A stretch of DNA of 31,705 bases from Schoenoplectus triqueter (Eukaryota > Streptophyta > Magnoliopsida > Poales > Cyperaceae): positions 1 through 31,705 of the forward strand of contig CAXKVV010000892.1 in assembly GCA_964058805.1 (NCBI GenBank), given 5' to 3'. This document shows positions 12,568 to 22,177 of this stretch, one piece after another. How positions within the stretch are numbered: the first letter of the stretch is position 1; every line of letters starts with the position of its first letter. Under the pieces are notes generated by a model. That model was not told the origin of the DNA. It saw nothing but the letters and a program-made list of their open reading frames with translations, and did not search any database. The position numbers were made by a program, and so were the translations under genes.

Positions 12568-12686
12568 GGAAACTAGAAACATCTCCCGCGAAATTTCTAT
12601 CGGAAGCGAAAATTTTCATCCACCTTCGATCAAATCCAATTAATGTCCCCCAAATTTAGATGTCCGTCCTTCTAGAGGAATCCCCA

Positions 12687-12694
12687 AAACCCTA
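12687..12694 (-). promoter_or_regulatory. telo-box-like motif upstream of the RING gene
   Basis: AAACCCTA on the plus strand lies about 120 nt upstream of the RING start codon, within the probable 5' leader or core promoter. Telo-boxes are common in promoters of actively expressed plant genes. A single short match is weak evidence. Confidence 0.3.
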
Positions 12695-12806
12695 GCTTCT
12701 CGACCAACCGAAACCCCAGTTAGTAAATACTAATTACTCTTTGTCCCCTCTCTCCTCTCTCTTTCTTTTCGTGTGCTCTTTGAGTAGAAAGAAAGGATTT
12801 GTTAGG

Positions 12807-12814
12807 CCACGTGG
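12807..12814. promoter_or_regulatory. Perfect CCACGTGG G-box/ABRE upstream of the RING gene
   Basis: The palindromic octamer CCACGTGG lies 240 nt upstream of the AIRP2-like start codon. The ACGT core in this setting is the classic binding site for bZIP factors, including the ABA-responsive ABF/AREB group, and for bHLH factors. AIRP2 is known as an ABA-induced gene in Arabidopsis, so the site fits the gene's expected control. Function in this genome is inferred. Confidence 0.5.
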
Positions 12815-13539
12815 ACCCCAAAATAAAATGGATTACGCATGTCCCATCATTTAATGCTTTTACCTTTATGTTAGTTTGAATTTATTATCGCTGTTTGGAT
12901 CACTACCTCCGGACGTCGACAGATGGATAACTTATTATACGTATATACTATATTAATTTAAAATATTTTACTAGTAATCGAATTATTAGAGAGTAGCAGC
13001 GGCAGAAAACAACATCCATGCATCAATTTCGTGTAATTTCGAAATCATTTAATCGTCAGTTATATTCAATGAAATCTAATTTTCCAATCAGAAGGTAAAT
13101 TGGTAGTTTGCATCAAATGTTGATGCATGAATTTTTAGATTAAAAGATATCCGTAATTTGAATTTTTTTTAATAAATGTTGTTCCGTTTATAGATAAATT
13201 GATATCAATATACTAGGTCCACATTTTGATATAAAATATGTCGATCATCGACTCGACATATAGTATCCTGCTTTATTTACATGGATTAAAACTTTTTAAA
13301 ATTTTAAAATGTAAATATAAACATGTTTATTTTAGCAATGTAGAATGTATACATTTAGGATGGAGATCCGTTGACAAGAACTCAATATGACAATTTATGT
13401 ATTTAAAAAATACTTCCTCAAATCAAGCAAAAAAAAATAGAATATGAAAAAAGTATATGTCGTTTGCTTTACAGATTTTGTGTTAATTATACTATTAGAA
13501 TGCAGTTTATACAAAGTACAAACCAAGGAATATCTCTTA
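12815..13539. other. Intergenic DNA between RING gene promoter and LINE copy 1
   Basis: AT-rich sequence without a supported gene. The last part next to 13540 may contain unrecognisably decayed LINE sequence. Confidence 0.4.
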
Positions 13540-14157
13540 ATCATCAATAAAGGGCGTACATTAGAGAATATTTTCTTGTATGTCATTTGTGATCTCATCC
13601 ATCACTAAGGTGAAAATATATAAACTCAATACTGACCTTGTGTAATCTTATCTTAATAAGAAATGTATCGGACTCGTCGTCACATGCTCTGACATAAGTC
13701 ACAACATTTATGTACATATCCTTAATAAGGGTAACGTACTTTGTTGGGACTTATTTCTTTTCAAGCGTCCACCACATAATATTTCTTGATATTTTATCAT
13801 ACGATTGTCTAAATCAATAAATATCATATGTAGGTCCTTCTATTCCCGATGTCTCTCCATAAGTTATCTTATCAAGAAAATCATCTCCATGGTGTACCTC
13901 CCAGACATAAAACCAAACTGATTTTTAGAGACGGTTGTCAGTTTTCTTAAACGATACTTGATCACTCTCTCTCAAAGCTTTATGGTATGATTCATGAGCT
14001 TAATTCCTCTGTAATTAGTACAACTTTGAATATCTCTTTTATTCTTGAAGATTGGTACTAATATACTTCTTCTCCACTCATCAAGTATTTTATTGGACCG
14101 AAAAATTATATTAAATAGTTTCGTGAGCCACACTATTATTATATTTTCAAGACATCT

Positions 14158-14529
14158 TCATACCTCAATCGGGATGTCATCGGGTCCTAACGCATTACCT
14201 GCTTTCATCTTTTTGAAGGTTTCTTTTACCTCAGACTCTTGAATTCTCTGAACAAATCGTCTGTTGGTGTCAATTGAGTCGTCCAACTCGATCGCGGTTT
14301 TCTCACTCTTGTCGTTGAATAGCTTGTCTAAGTATTCTCTCCATTTGTTCTTAATCTCATCATCATTCACCAAAAACCTATCAACCTCATCCTTAATACA
14401 TTTAATTTGGTTGAAGTCTCTTGTCTTTCTTTCTCGAAGTTTAGTCATCTTGTAGATATCATTTTCACCTTCTTTTGTATCTAATTTTCGATACAGCTCC
14501 GCGTATGCCTGACCTCTTACTTCGCTCAC
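14158..14529 (-). pseudogene. LINE copy 1: region before and at the start of reverse transcriptase
   Basis: An open piece of 123 codons matching the segment between endonuclease and reverse transcriptase in plant RTE-like LINEs. Recognisable words are EVRGQAYAELY, DIYKMTKLRERKTRD, WREYLDKLFN, and near the end KMKAGNALGPDDIPIEV, the RT block 0/1 region. It ends at a TGA where the family usually has Trp (IEVW), a G-to-A change typical of silenced elements. RT-like sequence continues downstream in broken frame. Confidence 0.75.
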
Positions 14530-14783
14530 AATTTTCTTTGCATTTCTTCTGACTTCTTTGTACTTCTGTATGTTTTCATCACTCCTGTTGTGATGTAAAC
14601 ATTTGTAGCATTATTTCTTCTCACCGATCGACTTTTGTACATCATCATTCCACCACCAAGTGTCTTTAGGTTCACGTTTATTTTCTCTGGTTACTCTAAA
14701 CACCTCTATAGTCACATTCTGAATGTAAGTCATCATCTTCTTCCACATATTATCCGCATCCTCACCTTCGTTTCACGACCCTT

Positions 14784-15386
14784 CTACAATAATTTTATTC
14801 TTAAACACCTGAGAAACATCCCCTTTGTTCTCATAATTTTCACGCCTCTATCTCGTCGGACACATACTTGAAAATAAAAATCAGCCACCAAAAGTTTATG
14901 TTGTGTGACGACACACTTGCCAGATATAACCTTACAATCCATGCAGTTTGGTCTCTCCTCCCTTCTAGTCAGGACAAAATCGATCTGGCTCGAGTGCTGA
15001 CCACTGTTGAAAGTAATTAAATGAGATTTTTTCTTTCTAAAGAAGGTGTTCGCTACCATGAGGTCGTAAACTATAGCGAAGTTTAAGATTTCTTCTCCCT
15101 CTTGATTCTGTTTGTCATATCCAAAACCCTCATGTACCCTCTCAAACCCCCCTCTAGCTGTGCCAACATGACCATTAAGATCTCCTCCAATGAAGAATTT
15201 TTCACTGTTAGGCACTCCTTTAACCATGTCCTCTAAGTCTTTCCGGAATCGTCTCTTGACATCATCGCTCAAACCTACTTGTGGGGCATACGCATTGATG
15301 ACGTTTAAGATTAAATCTCCAAAAACTAATTTGATCATGCCCCTTTGTCTCCTAACTTTGATAACTTCATTCTTGAGACTTATCAA
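14784..15386 (-). pseudogene. LINE copy 1: endonuclease domain
   Basis: A 200-codon open piece with the AP-endonuclease fold motifs NAYAPQVG, GGDLNGHVG, HLITFNSGQHSSQIDFVL and QHKLLVADF. In active elements this domain nicks the target DNA to prime reverse transcription. The true start lies further upstream (towards 15600, where a QET-type motif can be read in broken frame); the Met here is internal. After about residue 175 the frame leaves the family sequence, so a frameshift lies near 14850. It is a fragment of the LINE, not a host gene, although such pieces are often annotated as craniofacial-development-like proteins. Confidence 0.82.
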
Positions 15387-15659
15387 TTAAGATGTCTACA
15401 TTATTTTTACTTCGTTCTTTTCTTGTCTACCACAATTTGAAACTTGTATTCTCCACCTCCTTAGCCTTCTGACCCGTTCATTTAGTCTCTTGAACACATA
15501 AAATATTAGCGCGTCTCCTAATTACAGTATCAACTAACTCTCTTAGCTTACCTGTTAAGGACTCTACAATTCAACTACCTAAACGAATCTTACTTTCCCC
15601 GACTAGCTTTCTTGCCCCTCGCACTCGTCGAGTCAAGTACGAAAACCCATGTTCATTTG

Positions 15660-15910
15660 ACACTACATCCGGGTGCCGATGCAGCGCGTTACTAAGATGA
15701 TGACAATCCGGCCCTCGCTCACTTATCACCATATCTGGGTTCCAATATGACGCGTCACTAAGGCAGTGACGACCCGACCCTTATTCTCTTATCACCATAT
15801 CCGGATTCTAATATGGAAGACTCTCTGTACCAACCAGGGGCTAGAGGAGAGTTCCTGACTTTCTCTGTACCAATCAGAGGTCAAAGGAGAAAGCCCTTCA
15901 GATATATCAA
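15660..15910 (-). repeat. Tandem repeats in the 5' region of LINE copy 1
   Basis: Two and a half units of about 66 bp can be seen: each carries an ATCCGGGT/ATCTGGGT/ATCCGGAT-type start, a GCGTTACTAAG/GCGTCACTAAGG core and ends in CACTTATCACC or CTCTTATCACC. Next to them, two units of about 40 bp start with CTCTGTACCAACCAGG and CTCTGTACCAATCAGA. They lie at the LINE 5' end and may be its promoter or leader. Confidence 0.6.
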
Positions 15911-16042
15911 GATCTTAAATAAGCTGGCTAAATAATAATATAATAAAACAGAATAGAATCCATAACTCAATATGGCCCGCATACACTAAATACTAAAGGT
16001 CATATCCTAACCACTTAATTCAATTTAGGAAAAATATATGTA

Positions 16043-16089
<47 letters not shown>

Positions 16090-16998
16090 TAAAATAGAAA
16101 TACTCTCATGGCACCGCCAAACTCATCAAGTGATGAATGAATGACCGATAAATAAAGGTACTCAAATATATACAAACCAAGGGATCCCACAGGCAAAACC
16201 GACACCGTACCTAACCCATTAATCTGGTTATATAAGGCATCTACAAACTGAGATCACCCGCCGCGTCTCTCAACAATCTCATATAGTATTATCATGTTTA
16301 ACTACCTATTATTCTTAATTAATTAATATTTATTATAACACTTTAATTCTAATAAATATAATCTATTAATTAATTATATCTTAAACTAACCCTAACTCGG
16401 GACTAGTTCCCGATATCGAACCTTATCCCTATCTACGTACAAAATGATATTATGAAACCTTGTATATTTTAAAATATTAAAATATAAAAAATATTAATTA
16501 AATAAAATATGAGTAAATATATAACTATAATTTTAAAATTTATAAAGATAATATCAAAATAGTAAGAACAAAACTCAAATATCAAACTATACGTTTATTA
16601 AATTATAAAGAAGTTAATTTCAAACTAAATAAACAATAATGTTGATAATGATAATTAATTCACTTAATTAATGAATATCAAAATTAACAAAATCAAAGAC
16701 TAAGATTTAATTAGAGAGATGAATTGATTATAAGTGATAAGATCTGAGGACTGAATTATCATGAAAAAGAATAAATTGATCGAATAAAATGTTGAGTAAA
16801 TAAAATGTGGCACGAGTGATCATACGGTTTCAGTCACAAAAAATCTGAACCAAACTCTTATCCCCTCTTTTCTCCTTTCTCGTCCAATCCCTCAAATTAA
16901 GGTCTTGACTTTGCAACACCCGTGACCAACCCCTCTCTCTAAAAGGCTCTTTCTCTCTTCTTTTGTTCGCTCATCCGGACCTCCTCACTTGATATCTA
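15911..16998. other. AT-rich spacer, no gene seen
   Basis: The stretch includes the (TAA)n tract at 16048-16087 and a long AT-rich part. From about 16850 to 16998 it is pyrimidine-rich, like a plant 5' leader, and continues on the far side of the inserted MITE. No coding exon is supported. Confidence 0.4.
16048..16087. repeat. (TAA)n microsatellite
   Basis: About 13 uninterrupted TAA/AAT units. The tyrosine-rich minus-strand reading frame over it is an artefact of the repeat. Confidence 0.9.
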
Positions 16999-17353
16999 GA
17001 TTTAGTTATATATAATAATTATAAAAATCATATTATTAATAATAAGAGTGATAATAATAAAATTTTAAATCAACGAATGACAGCGCGCCACTGTCAGTGG
17101 CATTTTTGTGTAAACGCGCCACTATCAGCGGCGCGTTTGCCAAAAAATGAGTTTTGATCACTATAAATACACGCGCATGTATCTATCTGCGCAGTTGATA
17201 TTTGTAGGAGACAAACGCGCCACTCCCAGTGGCGCGCTTCAGTTAAAATGCCACTGGCAGTAGCGCACTGCCATTCGTAGATTTAAAATTTTGCTTTATC
17301 ACTATTATTATTAATAATATGATTTTTATAATTATTATATTTAAAAAAATCTG
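16999..17353. mobile_element. Foldback MITE with 11-bp target duplication
   Basis: The 355-bp element is bounded by CTTGATATCTA (16988-16998) and CTTGATACCTA (17354-17364), matching at 10 of 11 positions. Both ends contain AATAATTATAAAAATCATAT in inverted orientation, and the inverted repeats run for about 115 bp each. The centre is GC-rich and built from repeated GCGCCACT/AGTGGCGC palindromic words, unlike the AT-rich arms. Target duplications of 9-11 bp point to the Mutator superfamily. It has no coding capacity. It interrupts a pyrimidine-rich leader-like sequence. Confidence 0.75.
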
Positions 17354-17458
17354 CTTGATACCTAAGTCCCTCTCTCACTCAATCGAAATTTTCTCCTACC
17401 CTGGCTCACTCTTTCTCTCTCTCGATGAGAGACCCGACCCCTATTTTGCCTCCTCGTT

Positions 17459-17462
<4 letters not shown>

Positions 17463-17490
<28 letters not shown>
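17463..17490. repeat. (CT)n microsatellite
   Basis: About 14 CT units in a pyrimidine-rich stretch that continues on both sides. CT-rich tracts are common in plant 5' leaders. Confidence 0.9.
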
Positions 17491-17496
<6 letters not shown>

Positions 17497-17552
17497 CTAG
17501 CGCAAGGAGCGCCCAGCCCTCCTCCCCTCCGACACTCTCTCCTCGCCTTGAG

Positions 17553-17774
17553 ATGCAAGGTCGCGCTGCCCCATACCCGACCAAACATCACCTCTGTCTC
17601 CTTATCTTCCTACTATTTTTGGTAGCAAGGGCGAAGAGTGGAACTCGAGCCTCATCATTGGTGTTAGCAAGACTCTGGTTCCTCTGATGTCAGCAACACG
17701 ACGAGGCCGAGGTGCTCAACGCTGACCCGTGCGTCGCTGGCCCTACCCTTTATTGTCGCCTCATGTTCAAACCG
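17553..17774 (+). pseudogene. Possible first exon of an unrecognised secreted protein
   Basis: From ATG at 17553 the frame begins MQGRAAPYPTKHH followed by the hydrophobic run LCLLIFLLFLVARA, which looks like a signal peptide. The frame runs 44 codons to a TGA at 17685-17687, then continues in the same frame (EAEVLNADPCVAGPTLYC, then RLMFKP) to a plausible donor CCG|GTAATA at 17774/17775. The GC content is higher than in the surroundings, and a CT-rich leader precedes it. I do not recognise a family, and I see no second exon. It could be a gene relic with one nonsense change, part of a retroelement, or chance. Confidence 0.28.
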
Positions 17775-18700
17775 GTAATATTCTTCCTTATTTCTGGTTC
17801 GGCCGTGTAGGCCATGTGTCGAGGGCTAAGCCCCATTTCTTGCATGTCCGGTCAATTCATTTCACTGGATGGCTTGATTTTTTGTGTTCTTACTTGGTTC
17901 AGACTTGTTTCTGCTTGCTATTATAATCCTTGTGCTGATTTGGTTCGGCTCTGGTCATGTTGTTGGTGCTAGTTGTTGTACAACCTCTCCCCTCTTTGGT
18001 TGCTTGTTGAATTGTGATGCTTTGTACTGACTTGGGATTGTACTAGAATTTGGTCTCGGTTTGTACTATGGCTTGTATGGTTCCTGATCTATCCTTGTTC
18101 CATGTGCGATTTTGTTCCGGGCCTATGTGCCTTGCACAATCTTGTTGTGGTTTGTTGAGTTAGTGATTGTCGATTGTGTCTCTTGTATATTTGTTATCTT
18201 GATCAATCATACTAGTAATCTCCTTACTAGTAGTGCTTGAGATTTATCGTATGAGGGCTGATTTGAAAAGATAATAATAATTTAAGGACTAAAATATTAA
18301 TTGTGGTAATATTTTTGTCAAAAGGATATATGCGCGATTATGCCTCCTGTTGCCTTTGTGCTTGGGTATAATGTCTTATTCATGTGATGACCGATGGTTG
18401 TTGTTATTCTCGTATTGATGTGAGCTTGTACCTAGTGTCTGTTTTGTTTATAAGGGCTGAATTGCAAAGTTAGTATGAGATAATATCAAATTTTAAAAAT
18501 CTAATGAAAATATGGGCCCTAAAAGAATTTGTGGTAATAACATCTATCGGAGGATTATATGCGCAAATTTAAGCATGAACGGTCAATTGAAATGATAAAG
18601 CAAGTCGAAAAAATAATTGGATTAAAGTTAAATGGGCCGAATGGTAAATGAAATAAAAGTATAATTAATTAATTAGTCAGTGCCATGAAATAAAATGTGT
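17775..18700. other. T/G-rich intron-like spacer with a diverged direct repeat
   Basis: 17775-18240 is rich in TTGGTT/TTGTTG words, like a long plant intron. Two diverged direct copies follow, near 18247-18345 and 18452-18565; both share AGGGCTGATTTG/AGGGCTGAATTG, TTGTGGTAATA and GGATATATGCGC/GGATTATATGCGC in the same order. No coding frame is supported. Confidence 0.4.
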
Positions 18701-20494
18701 GCATCTAATGGTTGATTAATACTTATAGAAAAATATGAGAAATGATTTCATTATCTACCTCTAAAATACCAAACATATACAATGCAATTAACTTAAATAT
18801 AATTTTAACCTTCTAATTGTTTTGGAGATGAAATTAATTATTTATAGACTTAAAAGGTTAAAAATATATATATATAGTCTCTATAAGAAAGTCAAATCAA
18901 TCGATTTCGTTCATTTACTCTATGATTTACACAATAATTAGTAAATTCAATTCTTAACGGTTAAAATATGGCTCAAGTATTAATATAAACAAGTCTACAA
19001 ATCAAAATCTCGTGCGTGATGATGGACACGTCTATGGAGTCGATGGTGATTGCCTGATAGGCCCAGTATTTATAAAAGTTTAAAGAGCGCCACCCTCGCG
19101 GGCAGATTCAGAATTTTAATATAATTATCGGATTGTAATAGTTTATTAAATTTAAATCTATTAACTAATCGTATACTAAATAAAAAATTTAATAATTTAA
19201 TATATATATTTAACTAATAAAATGTTTATTAAAATAATAACATTTTATATATTAAAATAACAATAAAATAAAGCTCAAAGTAATAAATAATCAAGTTAAT
19301 GAAGAAAATTTTCGTCAACAAAACTTTATATTATTGATATATTTGCATAATTATTTCATTATGTATGATATTAAATATTTTTCTCAATAAAAATAATCAG
19401 ACAATTCAGAAATGATAAATTACCGAAAACATTATCGAAAAACATTAATTTTCAAAATGCAGATGGGCACGTGGCCCTCTGAAACCGCTTAAATCCGCAC
19501 CGATAATGACAGCAATTTACAAATGCAACCATAATTCGGTCGGGTCCCTCTTTAATGGTGCATATATTGTTCTCTGGTTCTAGGTTGCTTGATTATTCGG
19601 CGTATGTTTTTTCTTTGCTAACTGTCGGTTGGAGATAAAGATTTGGTTTAGTGACCCCATCCACGGGTTGATATTTTTCAATTTTCAACCTATCCGGTTT
19701 TGGGGAAAGATGTATTGAGACACGTTTAGACGGGAAATATCAGAAATGCCACGGTATGCGTTAAAGAGTAATTAGGTTGGAAGTGTCGTGTTACTTTGGC
19801 GCGTTGCATAGTTAAAAATTATATTCAGAATATTTAGACTGTTAACGAGTTCTGGTTAATAATTTAAAGTTCACTTGTAATTATCGGTTTGCCGCTGGCC
19901 CGCTGGTTAGAAAAAGATTATTATGGTGAGAAATTAATTTTTCCCTGCACTTCTGCTCAAACTTCAGTGTGCTCCCAATCTCCAATTCTCCATTATAATA
20001 AGGTATAATACACTTATAGTACAAAATAAGGGAAAACAAATTAAGTTGATACTCTAATCCTAAAAACACGCTAAAGCAATTAAGGAAAGTAAATACAAAT
20101 CTTAAATTAAAATAACTAAATATAACAAGTTCGTAAAATGAAAAATATCTGTGACTTTTGGGCTGTTATTAAATACCAAACGCTAAATTTAATTCAAATT
20201 CAGTTATTATTTTCTCAGATTATTGCAATTGAGAGTTTTCTTATCCTAATTTATGATCTACATATTTTCGTGGCGCAATCCTCTATCTAAGTTAATTTTT
20301 ATTTTGCGATACTAAAATCTGTGATTAATCAGATTTCAAGATTCAAACTTGGATCTTCTAATGGACTCAACAATAAAAATTTAAACCTGGATCCTCAAAA
20401 GTACCGAGATAAAATCATTTTCCTATGTCTAAATTTTGAGTATGGCAATCAAGCACACTTTTCACTTTTAAGTTCATAATCAAATCTAGGGTTT
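18701..20494. other. AT-rich intergenic DNA, no gene seen
   Basis: Short frames only, none protein-like. No recognisable element ends were found, and I see nothing to annotate in it. Confidence 0.5.
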
Positions 20495-20510
20495 GTGTGT
20501 GTGTGTGTGT
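20495..20510. repeat. (GT)n microsatellite at the left border of the hairpin array
   Basis: About eight GT units, immediately before the first hairpin element. Confidence 0.85.
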
Positions 20511-20515
20511 ATAGA

Positions 20516-20912
20516 GTGAGACTATGGTGCTTCGTGAAGCACAAAACCTCCTGTGCTTTGCGTCCGTATCTCGAATTTGAAAGTTCAAACGGCCAATCCA
20601 AATCGTTGAACATCATCTTCATATTGAAATATCCTTGGAGATCAAATTTTATATTTTTTTGAAATTTTTTGCTATTTTTTAAATGGATACAAAGTTTGCT
20701 AATCTAACGATTTCTGCACCATCCAAAACTAGTGATTTTGTACCCGTCTAAAAAATAGCAAAAAGTTTTTAAAAAATATATAAATTTTGATCTCCAAAGA
20801 TAGTTAAATATGAAGATCATGTTCAATGATTTGGATCGACCGTTTGGACTTTCAAATTCGAGATACGGACGCAAAACACAGGAGATTTTGTACTTCACAA
20901 AGCACCATAGGC

Positions 20913-20916
<4 letters not shown>
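20516..20916. repeat. Hairpin element 1 of the tandem array
   Basis: The ends GTGAGACTATGGTGCTTCGT and, inverted, GTGAGCCTATGGTGCTTTGT are reverse complements. The arms stay paired through the CTCGAATTTGAAAGT region (inverted copy ACTTTCAAATTCGAG), AAATATCCTTGGAGATCAAA and GCTATTTTTT/AAAAAATAGC to a central loop near 20700. It is about 400 bp and non-coding. The right border is a (TA)n tract. The open frames on both strands here simply reflect the palindrome. Confidence 0.75.

Positions 20917-20966
<50 letters not shown>
20917..20966. repeat. (TA)n(GA)n microsatellite between hairpins 1 and 2
   Basis: About 16 TA units followed by about nine GA units, forming the boundary between two palindromic elements. 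Confidence 0.9.
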
Positions 20967-21361
20967 TAGGGTGCTTTACAAAGTATAAAATTTTTCGTGC
21001 TTCACATTGGTATCTCAAATTTGAAAATCCAAACGACCGATCCAAACCATTGAACATGATTTTCATATTAAAATATCTTTGAAGAATAAATTTTATATTT
21101 TTAAAATTTTTATGCTATTTTTAGATGAGTGAAAAATCACTAGTATTGGATGATATAGAAATCGTTAGATCAATAAAAAATTTACTCATCTAAAAAATAG
21201 CAAAAAAATTAAAAAAATATATATAAAATTTGATCTCCAAAAATATTTCAATATGAAGATCATGTTTATCGGTTTGGATCGGCCGTTTAGAGTTTTCAAT
21301 TCGAGATACGAATGTGAAGCATGTGATATTTTATACTTCACAAAGCACCATAGACCCTCTC
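20953..21361. repeat. Hairpin element 2 of the tandem array
   Basis: The left end, GGTGCTTTACAAAGTATAAA, pairs with the right end TTTATACTTCACAAAGCACC. Inner arms contain GATCCAAACCATTGAACATG and its approximate complement near 21265-21285. It is clearly related to hairpin 1 in wording and arm order, so the two are members of one family lying in tandem. Confidence 0.72.
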
Positions 21362-21379
21362 TTTATATATATATATATA

Positions 21380-21762
21380 GTAGAGATACTGTGAGCTTAA
21401 GCTCACGGAGGCCTTCCGTGAGCTTAACTCAAAAAACATATCAAATCATTTTGAAATTTTAATTTATCATTCTCATTAAATTTTTTATATGAAAATCTCA
21501 TGGGATGCAAAAATTTGGAGCGTTTTGAGCTTTTGAAGTTGTGGTTTTTAATTTTTGAAAATCAGCTCTAAAAATAATAATAATATATTCAATACTTGAA
21601 CATCATTTTAAAAAATTAAAAACGGTGACTTAAAAAGCTCAAAACACTCCAAATTTTTGCATCCCACAATATTTTTATATAAAGAATTTAATGAGAATGA
21701 TAAATTAAAATTTTGAGATGATTTAATATATTTTTTGAGTTAAGCTCACGGTATCTCCACTC
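21380..21762. repeat. Hairpin element 3 of the tandem array (different family)
   Basis: The arms are about 170 bp: AGAGATACTGTGAGCTTAA at the left pairs with TTAAGCTCACGGTATCTC at the right, and ATTTATCATTCTCATTAAAT and GCAAAAATTTGGAG pair further in. The left arm alone carries a nested palindrome, TAAGCTCACGGA ... TCCGTGAGCTTA, with a 5-bp loop (about 21398-21426). It is unrelated in sequence to hairpins 1, 2 and 4. Confidence 0.75.
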
Positions 21763-21767
21763 TCTCA

Positions 21768-21798
<31 letters not shown>

Positions 21799-22177
21799 GT
21801 TGGACTTGATGCTATGCATAGCATGGATCGCTCATGTACTATGGATCTGTTTTTTATTTTAAAGTTTAAACGGTCAATCCAACCGTACAAAATAATTCTT
21901 GTATGAATATCTAGATATAGACCAAATTTTATTTTATTTTATTTTTTTAGATAGTTTGAAAATCACTTATTTTGGATGGCTCAAAATATTTAAATTAAGT
22001 GATTTTCTATCTATCTTAAAAAATAATAATTTTTGAAAATATAAAATTTGGTCTACATTTAGATATTTATACAAAAACCATTTTGTATGGTTAGATCAAC
22101 CTATTTAAACTTTAAAAATGAAGAACTGATCTATAGCACAGAGGTGATCCGTATTATGCATAACACCATAGCCTAAC
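21799..22177. repeat. Hairpin element 4 of the tandem array
   Basis: The left end GTTGGACTTGATGCTATGCA pairs with the right end TGCATAACACCATAGCCTAA. Inner arms include TTTTAAAGTTTAAACGG / CTATTTAAACTTTAAAA and AGACCAAATTTTAT against its complement, with the loop near 21985. It starts straight after (CT)n(TA)n and ends at a CG/CA/CT repeat. It is the same family as the element in GPN3 intron 6 (30643-31041). Confidence 0.75.

Larger units (their letters stand above)
13540..15910 (-). mobile_element. RTE-type LINE, copy 1, decayed and missing its 3' end
   Basis: Read leftwards from about 15910: a repeat-rich 5' region, an apurinic-type endonuclease domain (15386-14784), a linker with RT-proximal motifs (14529-14158), then reverse transcriptase blocks down to about 13540. 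Visible RT motifs are NYRGIKL, QFGFMSGR and FIDL; the catalytic FADD reads FIDD at the very end. Many stops and frame breaks make it inactive. The domain order (endonuclease then RT in one long frame) and homology to the copy at 28843-30268 place it in the RTE clade. Homology ends near 13540 inside the RT, so the 3' part is missing, which points to later deletion and not to 5' truncation. Confidence 0.82.

Noticed and set aside
14784..15386. Endonuclease-like frame as a host gene
   Set aside because: It is the LINE endonuclease domain: RT motifs follow in the same orientation, and it has frame breaks at both ends.
17406..17591. Minus-strand frame with long alternating Arg/Glu
   Set aside because: An artefact of the (CT)n microsatellite read as (GA)n.
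20704..21082. Reading frames on both strands over the hairpin array
   Set aside because: They mirror each other because the DNA is palindromic, and they run through (TA)n and (GA)n; not genes.
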